The translations under genes and the position numbers were made by a program. Below, in pieces: positions 1-7,908 of a stretch of DNA of 26,149 bases. The stretch's first letter is position 1; each line of letters opens with the position of its first letter. The notes under the pieces were generated by a model. It had not been told where the DNA came from. It did not search any database and saw only the letters and a list, made by a program, of their open reading frames with translations. The stretch is taken from contig DCXR01000034.1 of assembly GCA_002329075.1 (NCBI GenBank), positions 1 through 26,149 on the forward strand. Direction: 5' to 3'. Origin of the DNA: Candidatus Neomicrothrix sp. UBA2131. Its GTDB lineage: Bacteria > Actinomycetota > Acidimicrobiia > Acidimicrobiales > MedAcidi-G1.

Positions 1-487
1 GGTTGTCGGCGACCTCCTTCTCGGTGCGGGCGGCGGGGTCGTCGGGGGACTTGGCCATCATCGCCTCGAGCACCTCGCCGGTGGGGCGGCCGAAGTCGCG
101 GTTTCCCGTGTTGGAAGCCATCGACACCATGCTGCGGCACCTGTCGGGGTACTCGACTGCGACGGTCTGGACGATCATGCCGCCCAGCGACATGCCGACG
201 AAGTGGGCGTCGGTGATGCCGAGGTGGTCGAGGAGGGCGACGGCGTCGGCGGCCATGTCGGAGAGCGCGTAGGCCGAACCGTCGGCCATACAGGTCGAGA
301 GGCCGCTGTCGCGGTTGTCGAAGCGCACCACGTGGTGCCCCTCGGAGACGAGGAGGTCGCAGAACCCCGGCGACCAGGCCAGCAACTGGCTGCCGAGCCC
401 GTGGACCAGAACGATCGTGGGGTCGGCCGGGTCGCCGTGCTGCTCGTGGCAGGAGTCGATCCCGGTGGTGAGGCTCGCGGTCGGCAC
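1..487 (-). CDS. Alpha/beta hydrolase, C-terminus cut off by window edge
   Basis: The frame translates to about 162 residues before running off the left edge. The start is taken as GTG at 487; TTG at 523 is an in-frame alternative, and neither has a convincing ribosome site. Visible features are the strand-3 oxyanion motif LVHGLGSQ (residues 27-34), a DNRDSGLST motif (57-65) typical of the esterase group that includes aclacinomycin methylesterase RdmC, and the nucleophile elbow GMSLGG with Ser100. The catalytic Asp and His would lie beyond the window. The family hydrolyses esters, lactones or related bonds in the cytoplasm; the substrate cannot be told from sequence. It is divergent from the acetyltransferase gene that starts at 546. 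The family call is firm and the exact start is not. Confidence 0.85.
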   Translation of the reverse strand, partial: MPTASLTTGIDSCHEQHGDPADPTIVLVHGLGSQLLAWSPGFCDLLVSEGHHVVRFDNRDSGLSTCMADGSAYALSDMAADAVALLDHLGITDAHFVGMSLGGMIVQTVAVEYPDRCRSMVSMASNTGNRDFGRPTGEVLEAMMAKSPDDPAARTEKEVADN

Positions 488-532
488 CCCTGCATCATCC
501 GACGCGGGGCGGACTCTCTGCAATGCCGGGGG

Positions 533-538
533 TACGGT
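533..538 (+). promoter_or_regulatory. -10 box (TACGGT) of the ElaA-type acetyltransferase gene
   Basis: TACGGT ends 7 bases before the ATG at 546, the spacing expected if transcription starts at or next to the start codon (leaderless mRNA). No ribosome-binding site fits in between. Confidence 0.5.
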
Positions 539-545
539 CGCTGGC

Positions 546-974
546 ATGTCCGCCGTCCACGACGCCCGGTTCGACGAACTCGATGCCCACCTCCTCTACG
601 CCCTGCTGCGCCTGCGGGTCGACGTGTTCGTCGTGGAGCAGGAGTGTGCCTACCGGGAACTCGACGGCCGCGACATCGAGCCGGGAACCCGCCATGTCTG
701 GGTCGACGGAGCCGACGGCCCGGTCGCCTACCTGCGCCTGCTCGTCGAACCGGACGGCGCACACCGGATCGGCCGGGTAGCGACGGCCGTCGACCAGCGG
801 CACCGGGGCCTGGCCGGGCTGCTCGTGGACCATGTGATTTCCACCACCCCGGGCCGCCTGGTGCTCGACGCCCAGTCCCACCTCGAGGGCTGGTACGTGG
901 CCCGGGGCTTCGCCCGCACCGGCGACGACTTCACCGAGGACGGCATTCCCCACGTCCCGATGGAACGCGTCTAG
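546..974 (+). CDS. elaA: GNAT-family N-acetyltransferase, ElaA type
   Basis: This 142-residue protein matches the short ElaA branch of the GNAT acetyltransferases along its full length. It has the N-terminal FVVEQECAYRELDGRD segment (28-43), the central GRVAT strand (76-80) followed by the RHRGLAGLLV acetyl-CoA loop (85-94), and the ending EDGIPHVPME (131-140). The acetyl-CoA loop reads RHRGLAG, a slightly loose form of the Q/R-x-x-G-x-G/A signature. The enzyme should move an acetyl group from acetyl-CoA to a small molecule or protein amine; the acceptor of ElaA proteins is not established. The stop codon shares the palindrome CTAG (971-974) with the stop of the convergent metalloprotease gene. 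Confidence 0.9.
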   Translation: MSAVHDARFDELDAHLLYALLRLRVDVFVVEQECAYRELDGRDIEPGTRHVWVDGADGPVAYLRLLVEPDGAHRIGRVATAVDQRHRGLAGLLVDHVISTTPGRLVLDAQSHLEGWYVARGFARTGDDFTEDGIPHVPMERV

Positions 975-1321
975 TCCCAGCCCAGTTCGGTGAGGCGATC
1001 GTCGTCGATGCCGAAGTGGTGTGCGACCTCGTGCACGACCGTGATCAGAACCTCCTCGCGCAGGTCGTCCTCGTCCTCGCAGGACTCGCAGAGGGCCAGC
1101 CGGTAGAGGTGGATCGAGTCGGGCATCGCGAAACCGCCGGTGCCGTACTCGTCGCGCTCGGTCAGCGGGATGCCCTCGTAGAGGCCGAGGACGTCCGGCG
1201 GGTCACCCCGATCGGCGACCAGCACCGCCACGTTGTCCATCAGGGCGGCCAACTCGGCCGGCAGGGTGTCGAGCGCCTCGGCCACGAGGACCTCGAAGCG
1301 CCTCGGCTGCAGCGGTTCCAC
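971..1321 (-). CDS. Small zincin-type metallopeptidase (minimal metalloprotease family)
   Basis: A 116-residue protein with the zinc-binding helix VVHEVAHHFGIDDDRL (95-110): His97, Glu98 and His101 form HExxH, with an Asp in the GIDDD turn as the likely third ligand. Length and layout fit the possum/zincin_1 family of very small cytoplasmic metallopeptidases (about 115-130 residues). Substrates of this family are largely unknown. The start is GTG at 1321, chosen because a near-consensus -10 box (TAACAT on the minus strand) ends 7 bases upstream and because longer versions would run into the divergent uvrD2 gene. An acidic, Cys-containing stretch CESCEDEDD (78-86) precedes the zinc helix. Confidence 0.85.
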   Translation of the reverse strand: MEPLQPRRFEVLVAEALDTLPAELAALMDNVAVLVADRGDPPDVLGLYEGIPLTERDEYGTGGFAMPDSIHLYRLALCESCEDEDDLREEVLITVVHEVAHHFGIDDDRLTELGWD

Positions 1322-1328
1322 GGACCAG

Positions 1329-1334
1329 ATGTTA
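1329..1334 (-). promoter_or_regulatory. -10 box (TAACAT) of the metallopeptidase gene
   Basis: Read on the minus strand, TAACAT ends 7 bases before the GTG at 1321, predicting a leaderless transcript. It shares the 85-base divergent region with the uvrD2 promoter. Confidence 0.5.
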
Positions 1335-1393
1335 GGTGCGGCTCCGTGGTGTGGGAGTACGCCGGGCCGGGGAACGCTGTCACGCCCCGTGGG

Positions 1394-1399
1394 TAGGGT
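1394..1399 (+). promoter_or_regulatory. -10 box (TAGGGT) of uvrD2
   Basis: TAGGGT lies 7 bases before the ATG at 1407 and supports both that start and a leaderless mRNA. Confidence 0.45.
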
Positions 1400-1406
1400 G
1401 CGGCCC

Positions 1407-3707
1407 ATGTCCGCGACCGGCACACTCCTCGACGACCAGCCGGACGACGACGCGTCCTCCGACGCCGACGGGCTCCTGGTCGGACTCAACACCGAGCAAC
1501 ACCACGCCGTAACGGTCGATGCCCTGCCCCTGGCGATCAGGGCGGGCGCGGGATCCGGCAAGACCCGCGTGCTCACCCGGCGCATCGCCTGGCGCTCGCT
1601 GACCGACCGCCACGACCCCCGACGGGTGCTGGCCCTCACCTTCACCCGCAAGGCCGCCGGCCAGCTGCGGTCCCGGCTGCGCGTTCTCGGCCTGCGCGAC
1701 CAGGTGGCCGCCGGCACCTTCCACTCCGTCGCCTACGCCCAACTGCGCACCTTGTGGAGCGAGCGCGGCCAACGCGAGCCCGACCTGCTCGGCAGCAAGC
1801 ACTCTTTCGTCACCCCGCTGCTCCCCCGCGACCGGCGCACCACCGACGTCGTCGACGTGGTCAGCGAGATCGAGTGGGCGAAGGCCCGTCGCATCCCACC
1901 CGAGGCGTACGCCGGGCGGGCCGAGGAACTCGGGCGCACCCCACCGATGTCGCCGTCCACCATCGCCCGCATCTACCGCGACTACGAGGACTTGAAGGTC
2001 GAGAGGCGAAGGGTCGACTTCGACGACCTGCTCGACCAGTGCGCCCGGGCCCTCCGAGGAGACCGGGCCTTCGGCGATGCGCAGCGCTGGAGGTTCCGGC
2101 ACCTCTATGTCGATGAGTTCCAGGATGTCAACCCGCTTCAGTTCACGCTCCTGGCCGCCTGGCTCGGCGGCAGCGACGACCTGTGCGTCGTCGGCGACCC
2201 CGACCAGGCCATCTACGGCTGGAACGGCGCCGACGCCGACCACCTGAACCGCTTCGACACCCACTTCCCGGGCGCCACGCTCGTCGACCTGCGCCAGAAC
2301 TACCGCAGCACGCCGCAGGTACTGCGAACGGCGGCGGCGGCCCTGCGGGGGCGTACGCCGATGGAGGCCAACCGGCCGAGTGGACCTTCCCCCACGGTCA
2401 CCGTGCACGCGAACGACAGGGCCGAGGCGGCAGCGGTGGCCCGGAAGGTGCGCGACACCCGGGGCTCCGACGGGTCCTGGTCCCGGCAGGCGGTTCTGGT
2501 CCGCACCAACGCACAGGCCGACGTGATCGTCGGGGCGCTGCGCGAGGCGGACATCCCCGTCCGCACCCGGACCGGCAGCAGCGTGTTCGACCGACCCGAC
2601 GTCAAGGGGGCACTCGGGTCCCTGTCCCACAGCAGTCGCCCCCTCACCGACCATCTCGGCGACCTGCGGTCGGATGCAGGCGACGATCTCTCCGACGATG
2701 AGGCGACTCCCCGCAATGCCGAACGGGCCGCTGCGTTCGCCCACCTGCGCACGCTGGCCGACGAGTACCTTTCGATCGAGCCCTCGGGCACGGCCTCCGG
2801 GTTCGAGGGATGGGTCCGCGGACAGGTCCGGGCCGCCTACGACGATTCGGCCGATGCCGTCGAGGTCGCCACCTTCCACGCTGCCAAGGGCCTCGAGTGG
2901 GAGGCCGTCCACGTGGCCGGGCTCGAGCAGGGCCTCGTCCCCATCGCCCACGCACGCGAACCGGCCGACCTGGCCGAGGAGCGACGGCTGTTGTACGTGG
3001 CGCTCAGCCGCGCCGAGATCGGGCTGCACCTGTCCTGGGCGCAGCAGCGAACCTTCGGTGAGCGCACCTCGAAGCGTCGGCCCTCGTTCTGGCTCGAGGA
3101 CATCGAACATGCCATCAGCAACCTCGACAAGCCGTTCGAACAGGCCGAGCAGGCCCGCCGTGCCTCGATGGCACGCGAACGGGTGCAGAAACCCGCCGGC
3201 CTCCCCGACCATCCCGTCGTCGAGGAGCTCCGCACCTGGCGCCTCGACCAGGCACGAGCCGCCGACATCGAGGCCTACAAGGTGTTCAGCGACGTGACCC
3301 TGGCCTCCCTGGTCGCCGTCTGGCCGACCTCGCCCGACGACCTCCAGCGGGTGGCCGGCATCGGCCCGATCAAGGCCGACCGCTTCGGCGACGACCTGCT
3401 CGCCATCCTGGGACGCCACGAACGACCCGCCACCGCCGCTCCCCCGGCTTCGGCGCCCCGGGCGAAGGCGCCTGCCGTCGACCCCGACGACCTCGACCCG
3501 GAACTGGTCGAGGCCCTGCGGGCCTGGCGCCTCGAGCACACGGACGGCAAGCCCGCCTACACGGTGTTCAGCAACGCCACGATGCACGAACTGGCCGCCG
3601 CCCGCCCGACGACCACCGACGAACTACTGGCCGTTTCGGGGATCGGCCCTGCAAAGGCCGAGCGCTTCGGCGCCGAACTCCTCGCCTTCCTCGCCGAACA
3701 GGGCTGA
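1407..3707 (+). CDS. uvrD2: UvrD2-type superfamily 1 DNA helicase with two C-terminal HRDC domains
   Basis: A 766-residue ATP-dependent 3'-5' DNA helicase. The motifs appear in order: Q motif LNTEQHHAV (27-35), Walker A AGAGSGKT (46-53), Ia LTFTRKAAGQL (77-87), Ib GTFHS (103-107), Walker B VDEFQD (235-240), III VVGDPDQAIYGWNG (261-274), IV LRQNYRST (295-302), V ATFHAAKGLEWE (488-499) and VI LLYVALSRAE (528-537). Two similar HRDC domains follow (about 602-670 and 696-766), each ending in GIGP-K-A-(D/E)-RFG, joined by a Pro/Ala-rich linker (671-695). Mycobacterial UvrD2 has one HRDC domain and a four-cysteine motif before it; no cysteine is present here between 560 and 602. The region between motifs IV and V is short. 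It probably acts in DNA repair or replication restart. The ATG is set by the -10 box just upstream. Confidence 0.93.
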   Translation: MSATGTLLDDQPDDDASSDADGLLVGLNTEQHHAVTVDALPLAIRAGAGSGKTRVLTRRIAWRSLTDRHDPRRVLALTFTRKAAGQLRSRLRVLGLRDQVAAGTFHSVAYAQLRTLWSERGQREPDLLGSKHSFVTPLLPRDRRTTDVVDVVSEIEWAKARRIPPEAYAGRAEELGRTPPMSPSTIARIYRDYEDLKVERRRVDFDDLLDQCARALRGDRAFGDAQRWRFRHLYVDEFQDVNPLQFTLLAAWLGGSDDLCVVGDPDQAIYGWNGADADHLNRFDTHFPGATLVDLRQNYRSTPQVLRTAAAALRGRTPMEANRPSGPSPTVTVHANDRAEAAAVARKVRDTRGSDGSWSRQAVLVRTNAQADVIVGALREADIPVRTRTGSSVFDRPDVKGALGSLSHSSRPLTDHLGDLRSDAGDDLSDDEATPRNAERAAAFAHLRTLADEYLSIEPSGTASGFEGWVRGQVRAAYDDSADAVEVATFHAAKGLEWEAVHVAGLEQGLVPIAHAREPADLAEERRLLYVALSRAEIGLHLSWAQQRTFGERTSKRRPSFWLEDIEHAISNLDKPFEQAEQARRASMARERVQKPAGLPDHPVVEELRTWRLDQARAADIEAYKVFSDVTLASLVAVWPTSPDDLQRVAGIGPIKADRFGDDLLAILGRHERPATAAPPASAPRAKAPAVDPDDLDPELVEALRAWRLEHTDGKPAYTVFSNATMHELAAARPTTTDELLAVSGIGPAKAERFGAELLAFLAEQG

Positions 3708-3710
3708 GCG

Positions 3711-4097
3711 CTACCCGCCGTCGAACTGGCTGACAAGGCGCCTGGGGGCGGTGATGCGCCAGGACTGCTCGGCCACGCCGGCCACCTCGTCCCAGTCGAG
3801 GTCCACGTCGAGGCGCAGACCCACCCAGCCCCTCGGTCCCAGGTAGGGCGGCACGAAGAAGCGCTCGGGCTCCTGGTAGACCAACTCGTCCTGCACGCCG
3901 GGCGCCGCCTTGAACCAGAGCGTGGGACGGCCGTCGTCGGGGTGGGTGTGGAAGTTGGCGAACGCCCGGCGCCCGACGATTCCGAAGGTCGGCATCCCGT
4001 GGTTGAGCCGCTCCTCGACCCCCGGCAGCGCCAGGCACACCCGCCGCAGACCCTCCAGCAGGTCCCGGTTCCGCGGCAGCCTCGAGGCGTGCGCCAT
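3711..4097 (-). CDS. MmcQ/YjbR-family DNA-binding-like protein
   Basis: A 128-residue protein with the layout of the MmcQ/YjbR (CyaY-like fold) family: an N-terminal helix with LALPGVEERLNHGMPTFGI (22-40), then strands carrying FANFHTHPDDGRPTLWFKA (46-64), and an aromatic C-terminal half with PPYLGPRGWVGLRLD (83-97). Family members are small, cytoplasmic and of uncertain function; a DNA-binding role has been proposed. The ATG at 4097 is preferred because the next upstream ATG would overlap the exonuclease III gene. The gene starts 4 bases after the xthA stop, so the two are almost certainly one operon. Its stop is 3 bases from that of the convergent uvrD2. Confidence 0.8.
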   Translation of the reverse strand: MAHASRLPRNRDLLEGLRRVCLALPGVEERLNHGMPTFGIVGRRAFANFHTHPDDGRPTLWFKAAPGVQDELVYQEPERFFVPPYLGPRGWVGLRLDVDLDWDEVAGVAEQSWRITAPRRLVSQFDGG

Positions 4098-4101
4098 GGC
4101 C

Positions 4102-4884
4102 TCAACCCAGGGCGAAGTCGGCGACGACGGGGGCGTGGTCGCTGGGTTTTTCACCCTTGCGCTCATTGCGGTCGACCACGACGAACTCGAGCGTGGCGGC
4201 CACCGGCGGCGAGGCCAGGACCAGGTCGATGCGCATGCCGCGACCCCTGGGGAACGCCAGGTCGCGGTAGTCCCACCACGAGAACAGACCGCCGGCGTCG
4301 TGAAGTTCGCGGAACACGTCGACCAGCCCCAGGTCGACGAGACGCCGCACCGCCGCCCGCTCCTCGGTGGTCACGTGGGTGGCTCCCTCCCATGCCGACG
4401 GGTCCCAGACGTCGCGGTCGTCGATGGCCACGTTGAAGTCGCCGACCACGACGACCGGGTCGGCGGCGAGGTCGGCGTTGGCGACGAGGTCGTCGTGAAG
4501 GCGGCCCAGCCAGTCGAGCTTGTAGTGCCAGTGGTCGTGGCCGACCTCGCGGCCGTTGGGGATGTAGCACGACGCCACCCGCACCCCGCCGCAGGTGGCC
4601 CACAGGATCCTGGCGTCGGGGTCGGGGTCGTCCCGCCCGTCGGCGAATCCGGGGCGCACGTCGTCGAGCCCGACCCTCGAGATCACCGCCACGCCGTTCC
4701 AGCGCCCCTCGCCGTGGTGCGCCGATTCGTAGCCGAGGGCGGCGAACGCCCCGTGGGGGAAGGCCTCGTCGGCCATCTTGGTCTCCTGGAGGCACAGCAC
4801 GTCGGGTTCCACGGCGGCGATCCACGCCTCGACCCGGGCCAGGCGGGCCTTCAGGGAGTTGACGTTCCAGGTGACGATGCGCAT
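4102..4884 (-). CDS. xthA: Exodeoxyribonuclease III
   Basis: A 260-residue AP endonuclease/3'-exonuclease of the base-excision pathway. It has the metal-site residues of the EEP fold: Asn7 in TWNVNSLKAR (5-14), Glu34 in LQETK, Tyr107 in SCYIPNG, Asp149 and Asn151 in VVGDFNVAI, Asp220 in RIDLVL, and the closing SDHAPVV with Asp249 and His250. The length is normal for the family (about 260). The enzyme cuts 5' of abasic sites and trims blocked 3' ends. The start is the ATG at 4884, with TACCGT 8 bases upstream on the minus strand. It heads an operon with the YjbR-like gene. Confidence 0.95.
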   Translation of the reverse strand: MRIVTWNVNSLKARLARVEAWIAAVEPDVLCLQETKMADEAFPHGAFAALGYESAHHGEGRWNGVAVISRVGLDDVRPGFADGRDDPDPDARILWATCGGVRVASCYIPNGREVGHDHWHYKLDWLGRLHDDLVANADLAADPVVVVGDFNVAIDDRDVWDPSAWEGATHVTTEERAAVRRLVDLGLVDVFRELHDAGGLFSWWDYRDLAFPRGRGMRIDLVLASPPVAATLEFVVVDRNERKGEKPSDHAPVVADFALG

Positions 4885-4892
4885 CGTGGCCG

Positions 4893-4898
4893 ACGGTA
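4893..4898 (-). promoter_or_regulatory. -10 box (TACCGT) of xthA
   Basis: On the minus strand TACCGT ends 8 bases before the ATG at 4884. The wider octamer GCTACCGT is identical to those before mca and the NfeD gene. Confidence 0.45.
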
Positions 4899-4903
4899 GC
4901 GGC

Positions 4904-5527
4904 TCAGCCGAGGGGGAACCCGACGACGACGGCCAACTCGGCGATGGCGTCGTCGGGATCGGCCACCTTGATCGTGGTCATGCCCATGGCCCGGGCCGGC
5001 TTGAGGTTGACGCCGAGGTCGTCGAGGAACACGCAGGCCTCCGGCGCCACCCCCAGCCCCTCGCAGGCCAGTTCGTAGAAGCGTCGCTCGGGCTTGCGGC
5101 AGCCCACCACGCTCGACTCCACGACCACGTCGAAGAGGTCGACGACCTCGCCCACCGGGCCGGTGGACGGCTGCGTACCGATCGGGATGATGTTGTTGGT
5201 GAGCAGTGCCGTCTTGAGCCTCGCCGCACAGCGGCGCAGGGCCTCGACCATGGTGGGTCGCAGCGCCCCGTGCAGTCCCTCGAGGATCCGTCCGGCATCA
5301 ACGGTGTGTCCCGACGCCGCCGCCTCGGCCTCGAACAGGCGGGCGAACTCGCCGGGATCGACCTCCCGGCGCTCGAAGCGGGCCCAGGCGTTGGTGTCGG
5401 GGTTGGTGGCATTGAGGCGCCGGATGGTGTCCGGTGGCAGCCCGGCCTCGGCCTCGTAGGCGGCGAACGCATCGAACGGGCTCGTGAGGATCACCCCACC
5501 GAAGTCGAACAGCACCGCCTCGATCAC
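4904..5527 (-). CDS. HAD-family hydrolase (phosphatase-like)
   Basis: A 207-residue haloacid-dehalogenase-fold protein. Motif I is LFDFGGVI with nucleophile Asp8; the usual second Asp is Gly, as in the DFGGV/DLGNV subgroup that includes YihX-like sugar phosphatases. Motif II is LLTNN (Thr110), motif III is Lys145 in GCRKPERRFYE, and motif IV is FLDDLGVNLKPARAMGM with Asp169 and Asp170. A helical cap lies between about 15 and 95. It probably dephosphorylates a small cytoplasmic metabolite; the substrate is not predictable. The start is GTG at 5527 because TAGGTT sits 7 bases upstream on the minus strand. It is divergent from ettA. Confidence 0.85.
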   Translation of the reverse strand: MIEAVLFDFGGVILTSPFDAFAAYEAEAGLPPDTIRRLNATNPDTNAWARFERREVDPGEFARLFEAEAAASGHTVDAGRILEGLHGALRPTMVEALRRCAARLKTALLTNNIIPIGTQPSTGPVGEVVDLFDVVVESSVVGCRKPERRFYELACEGLGVAPEACVFLDDLGVNLKPARAMGMTTIKVADPDDAIAELAVVVGFPLG

Positions 5528-5534
5528 GGCGGCG

Positions 5535-5540
5535 AACCTA
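5535..5540 (-). promoter_or_regulatory. -10 box (TAGGTT) of the HAD hydrolase gene
   Basis: Read on the minus strand, TAGGTT ends 7 bases before the GTG at 5527, consistent with a leaderless transcript. Confidence 0.45.
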
Positions 5541-5578
5541 GGTGTCCTGCACCCCGGAGGCCCACGTGGCGCCACCGG

Positions 5579-5584
5579 TAGCCT
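5579..5584 (+). promoter_or_regulatory. -10 box (TAGCCT) of ettA
   Basis: TAGCCT ends 8 bases before the ATG at 5593. Together with the HAD box it occupies a compact 65-base divergent promoter region. Confidence 0.45.
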
Positions 5585-5592
5585 CGGCCGCC

Positions 5593-7293
5593 ATGGCCGC
5601 ACAGTTCATCTTCACCATGCGGCGGGCCAGCCGCTTCTACCCACCCGACCGGGAGGTGCTCAGGGACATCACCCTGGCCTTCTACCCGGGCGCCAAGATC
5701 GGGGTCATCGGCGCCAACGGGGCCGGCAAGTCGTCTCTGCTGCGCATCATGGCCGGCGTCGACGAAGGCTTCACCGGCGAGGCCCGACTCACCGACGGCT
5801 TCACCGTCGGCATGCTCGAACAGGAACCCGAACTCGACGCCGCCAAGAACGTGCAGGGCAACGTCATGGACGGCGTCGGCCAGGTTGCGGCCCTGCTGAC
5901 CCGCTACGACGAGGTGCTGGCCGCCTGGGCCGACCCCGACGCCGACTACGGGAAGTTGGGCGACGAGCAGGCCGACCTCGAGCGCAGGATCGAGGTGGCC
6001 GGCGCCTGGGACCTCCAGCGCACCATCCAGATCGCCATGGACGCCCTTCGCCTGCCGCCGGGCGACGCCGACGTCTCCACGCTCTCCGGCGGCGAGCGAC
6101 GCCGGGTGGCGTTGTGTCGGCTGTTGCTCTCACGCCCCGACCTGCTGCTGCTCGACGAACCCACCAACCACCTCGACGCAGAGTCGGTGGCGTGGCTCGA
6201 GCGCACCCTCAAGGACTACCACGGCACCGTCGTCGCGATCACCCACGACCGCTACTTCCTGGACAACGTGGCCGGCTGGATCCTCGAGATGGACCGTGGC
6301 CGGGGGATCCCCTTCGAGGGCAACTACTCGGGCTGGCTCGAGCAGAAGACGGCCCGGCTCGACGCCGAGCAGAAGACCGACTCGGCCCGTCGCCGCACCC
6401 TCGAGCGGGAACTCGAGTGGGTACGCATGGCACCGAAGGCCCGCCAGTCGAAGGGCAAGGCCCGCCTCACCGCCTACGACCGGCTCGTGGTCGAGGCTGC
6501 CGACGCAGAACGCCGCGACCGGGAACTCCAGATCGACATCCCGGCCAACCAGCGCCTCGGCGACCAGGTGGTCGAGGTCGAGCACCTCGCAAAGGGCTTC
6601 GGCGACAAGCTGCTCATCGAGGACCTCTCGTTCTCTCTGCCGCCCGCCGGGATCGTCGGCGTGATCGGTGGCAACGGCGCCGGCAAGACGACCCTGTTCC
6701 GGATGCTCGTCGAGGCATCCGACGCATCCGGCGACCCCACCTGGACGCCTGACGCCGGCGTCATCCGCATCGGCCCGACCGTCGAGATCGGCTACGTCGA
6801 CCAGTCACGCGACACCCTCGACCCAGAACGCACCGTCTACGAAGAGATCACCGACGGCCGCGAGTTCCTCCAGGTCGGAAGGCGCGAGGTCAACGGCCGT
6901 GCCTACGTGGCGTCGTTCAACTTCAAGGGCACCGACCAGCAGAAGAATGTGGGCGACCTCTCCGGCGGCGAGCGCAACCGGGTGCACCTGGCCAAGGTGC
7001 TCAAGAGCGGCGCCAACCTGCTGCTCCTGGACGAGCCCACCAACGACCTCGACGTCGACACCCTGAGGGCCCTCGAGTCGGGACTCGACGCCTACGCCGG
7101 CTGTGCCGCGATCATCTGCCACGACCGCTGGTTCCTCGACCGGGTCGCCACGCACGTGCTGGCCTTCGAGGGTGACTCGCAGGTGCGCTGGTTCGAGGGC
7201 AACTTCACCGAGTACGAGGCCTACCGCAAGAAGGAGTTGGGCCTCGACGCCCAGCCCACGAGGGTCCGCTACAAGCCCCTCACCCGGGGCTGA
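5593..7293 (+). CDS. ettA: Energy-dependent translational throttle protein EttA (ABC-F ATPase)
   Basis: A 566-residue soluble ABC-F protein with two ATPase domains and no membrane segments. Domain 1 has Walker A IGANGAGKSS (39-48), signature LSGGERRRVAL (164-174) and Walker B LLLLDEPTN with catalytic Glu189. Domain 2 has GGNGAGKTT (359-367), DLSGGERNR (455-463) and LLLLDEPTN with Glu481. Between the signatures of domain 1 are the EttA 'arm' (about 95-140) and, after it, the basic P-site tRNA-interaction linker (about 250-320, ELEWVRMAPKARQSKGKAR region). In E. coli EttA binds the ribosomal E site and gates the first peptide bond according to ADP/ATP. Length matches E. coli EttA (555). The ATG is set by the -10 box. 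Confidence 0.95.
   Translation: MAAQFIFTMRRASRFYPPDREVLRDITLAFYPGAKIGVIGANGAGKSSLLRIMAGVDEGFTGEARLTDGFTVGMLEQEPELDAAKNVQGNVMDGVGQVAALLTRYDEVLAAWADPDADYGKLGDEQADLERRIEVAGAWDLQRTIQIAMDALRLPPGDADVSTLSGGERRRVALCRLLLSRPDLLLLDEPTNHLDAESVAWLERTLKDYHGTVVAITHDRYFLDNVAGWILEMDRGRGIPFEGNYSGWLEQKTARLDAEQKTDSARRRTLERELEWVRMAPKARQSKGKARLTAYDRLVVEAADAERRDRELQIDIPANQRLGDQVVEVEHLAKGFGDKLLIEDLSFSLPPAGIVGVIGGNGAGKTTLFRMLVEASDASGDPTWTPDAGVIRIGPTVEIGYVDQSRDTLDPERTVYEEITDGREFLQVGRREVNGRAYVASFNFKGTDQQKNVGDLSGGERNRVHLAKVLKSGANLLLLDEPTNDLDVDTLRALESGLDAYAGCAAIICHDRWFLDRVATHVLAFEGDSQVRWFEGNFTEYEAYRKKELGLDAQPTRVRYKPLTRG
7274..7291. terminator. Possible bidirectional hairpin between ettA and cysC
   Basis: AGCCCC and GGGGCT form a perfect 6-bp stem with a 6-base loop, overlapping the ettA stop and ending 7 bases before the convergent cysC stop. 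There is no U-tract, so intrinsic termination is uncertain. Confidence 0.35.
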
Positions 7294-7297
7294 CTGC

Positions 7298-7900
7298 TCA
7301 GTCGAACAGGGCGAGGACCCTGATGGCGGCGGCCACGGCTCGGCCGTCGTCGGGGGTGAGCACCAGGTCGGGCGACTCGGGTGCCTCGTAGGGGTCGTCG
7401 ATGCCGGTCATGCCGGTCAGATCTCCTGCACGGGCCTTCGCGTAGAGCCCCTTGGGGTCGCGTTCCTCACAGACCTCGAGCGGCGTGTCGACGAACACCT
7501 CGTAGAACGGCACGCCGGCCGCCTCGTGCAGCGCACGTGCCCGGTCGCGGGCCGCCCGGTAGGGGCTGATGAGCGGCACCAGGGCGACGACGCCGGCGTC
7601 GGCGAACAGGCGGGCCACCTCGGCCACCCGCCGGACGTTCTCGTCGCGGTCCTCGGCAGAGAAACCCAGGTCGCCATTGAGGCCGTGGCGCAGGTTGTCG
7701 CCGTCGAGCAGGTAGGCGTGCCGCCCGTCGGCGACCAGCAGCCGTTCGCAGGCGGCAGCCACCGTCGACTTGCCCGATCCTGAGAGGCCGGTGAACCAGA
7801 TCGTGGCCCCCCGGTGGCCGAGCGCCCCGGCCCGCTCGTCGCGGTCGAGCGAACTGGGGTGCCAGACGACATCCGAACTCGTACTGCCCTGATCGCCCAT
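7298..7900 (-). CDS. cysC: Adenylyl-sulfate kinase
   Basis: A 200-residue APS kinase, which phosphorylates adenylyl sulfate with ATP to give PAPS. The P-loop is GLSGSGKST (38-46), followed by LLDGDNLRHGLNGDLGFS (64-81), which binds APS, and ISPYRAAR with Ser112 at the position of the phospho-serine of other APS kinases. The lid region has DPKGLYAKARAGDLTGMTGI (148-167), and the YEAPESPDL motif follows (171-179). It is a free-standing enzyme, not fused to CysN. Its ATG lies 8 bases downstream of the cysN stop, making it the third gene of a cysD-cysN-cysC operon. Confidence 0.96.
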   Translation of the reverse strand: MGDQGSTSSDVVWHPSSLDRDERAGALGHRGATIWFTGLSGSGKSTVAAACERLLVADGRHAYLLDGDNLRHGLNGDLGFSAEDRDENVRRVAEVARLFADAGVVALVPLISPYRAARDRARALHEAAGVPFYEVFVDTPLEVCEERDPKGLYAKARAGDLTGMTGIDDPYEAPESPDLVLTPDDGRAVAAAIRVLALFD

Positions 7901-7908
7901 CTGAAGCC

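Noticed and set aside
1380..3587. A 735-codon open frame antisense to uvrD2
   Set aside because: It is the mirror of a strongly motif-supported helicase. Its peptide is Gly/Val/Arg-rich with no recognisable domain, as expected when high-GC third positions remove stops.
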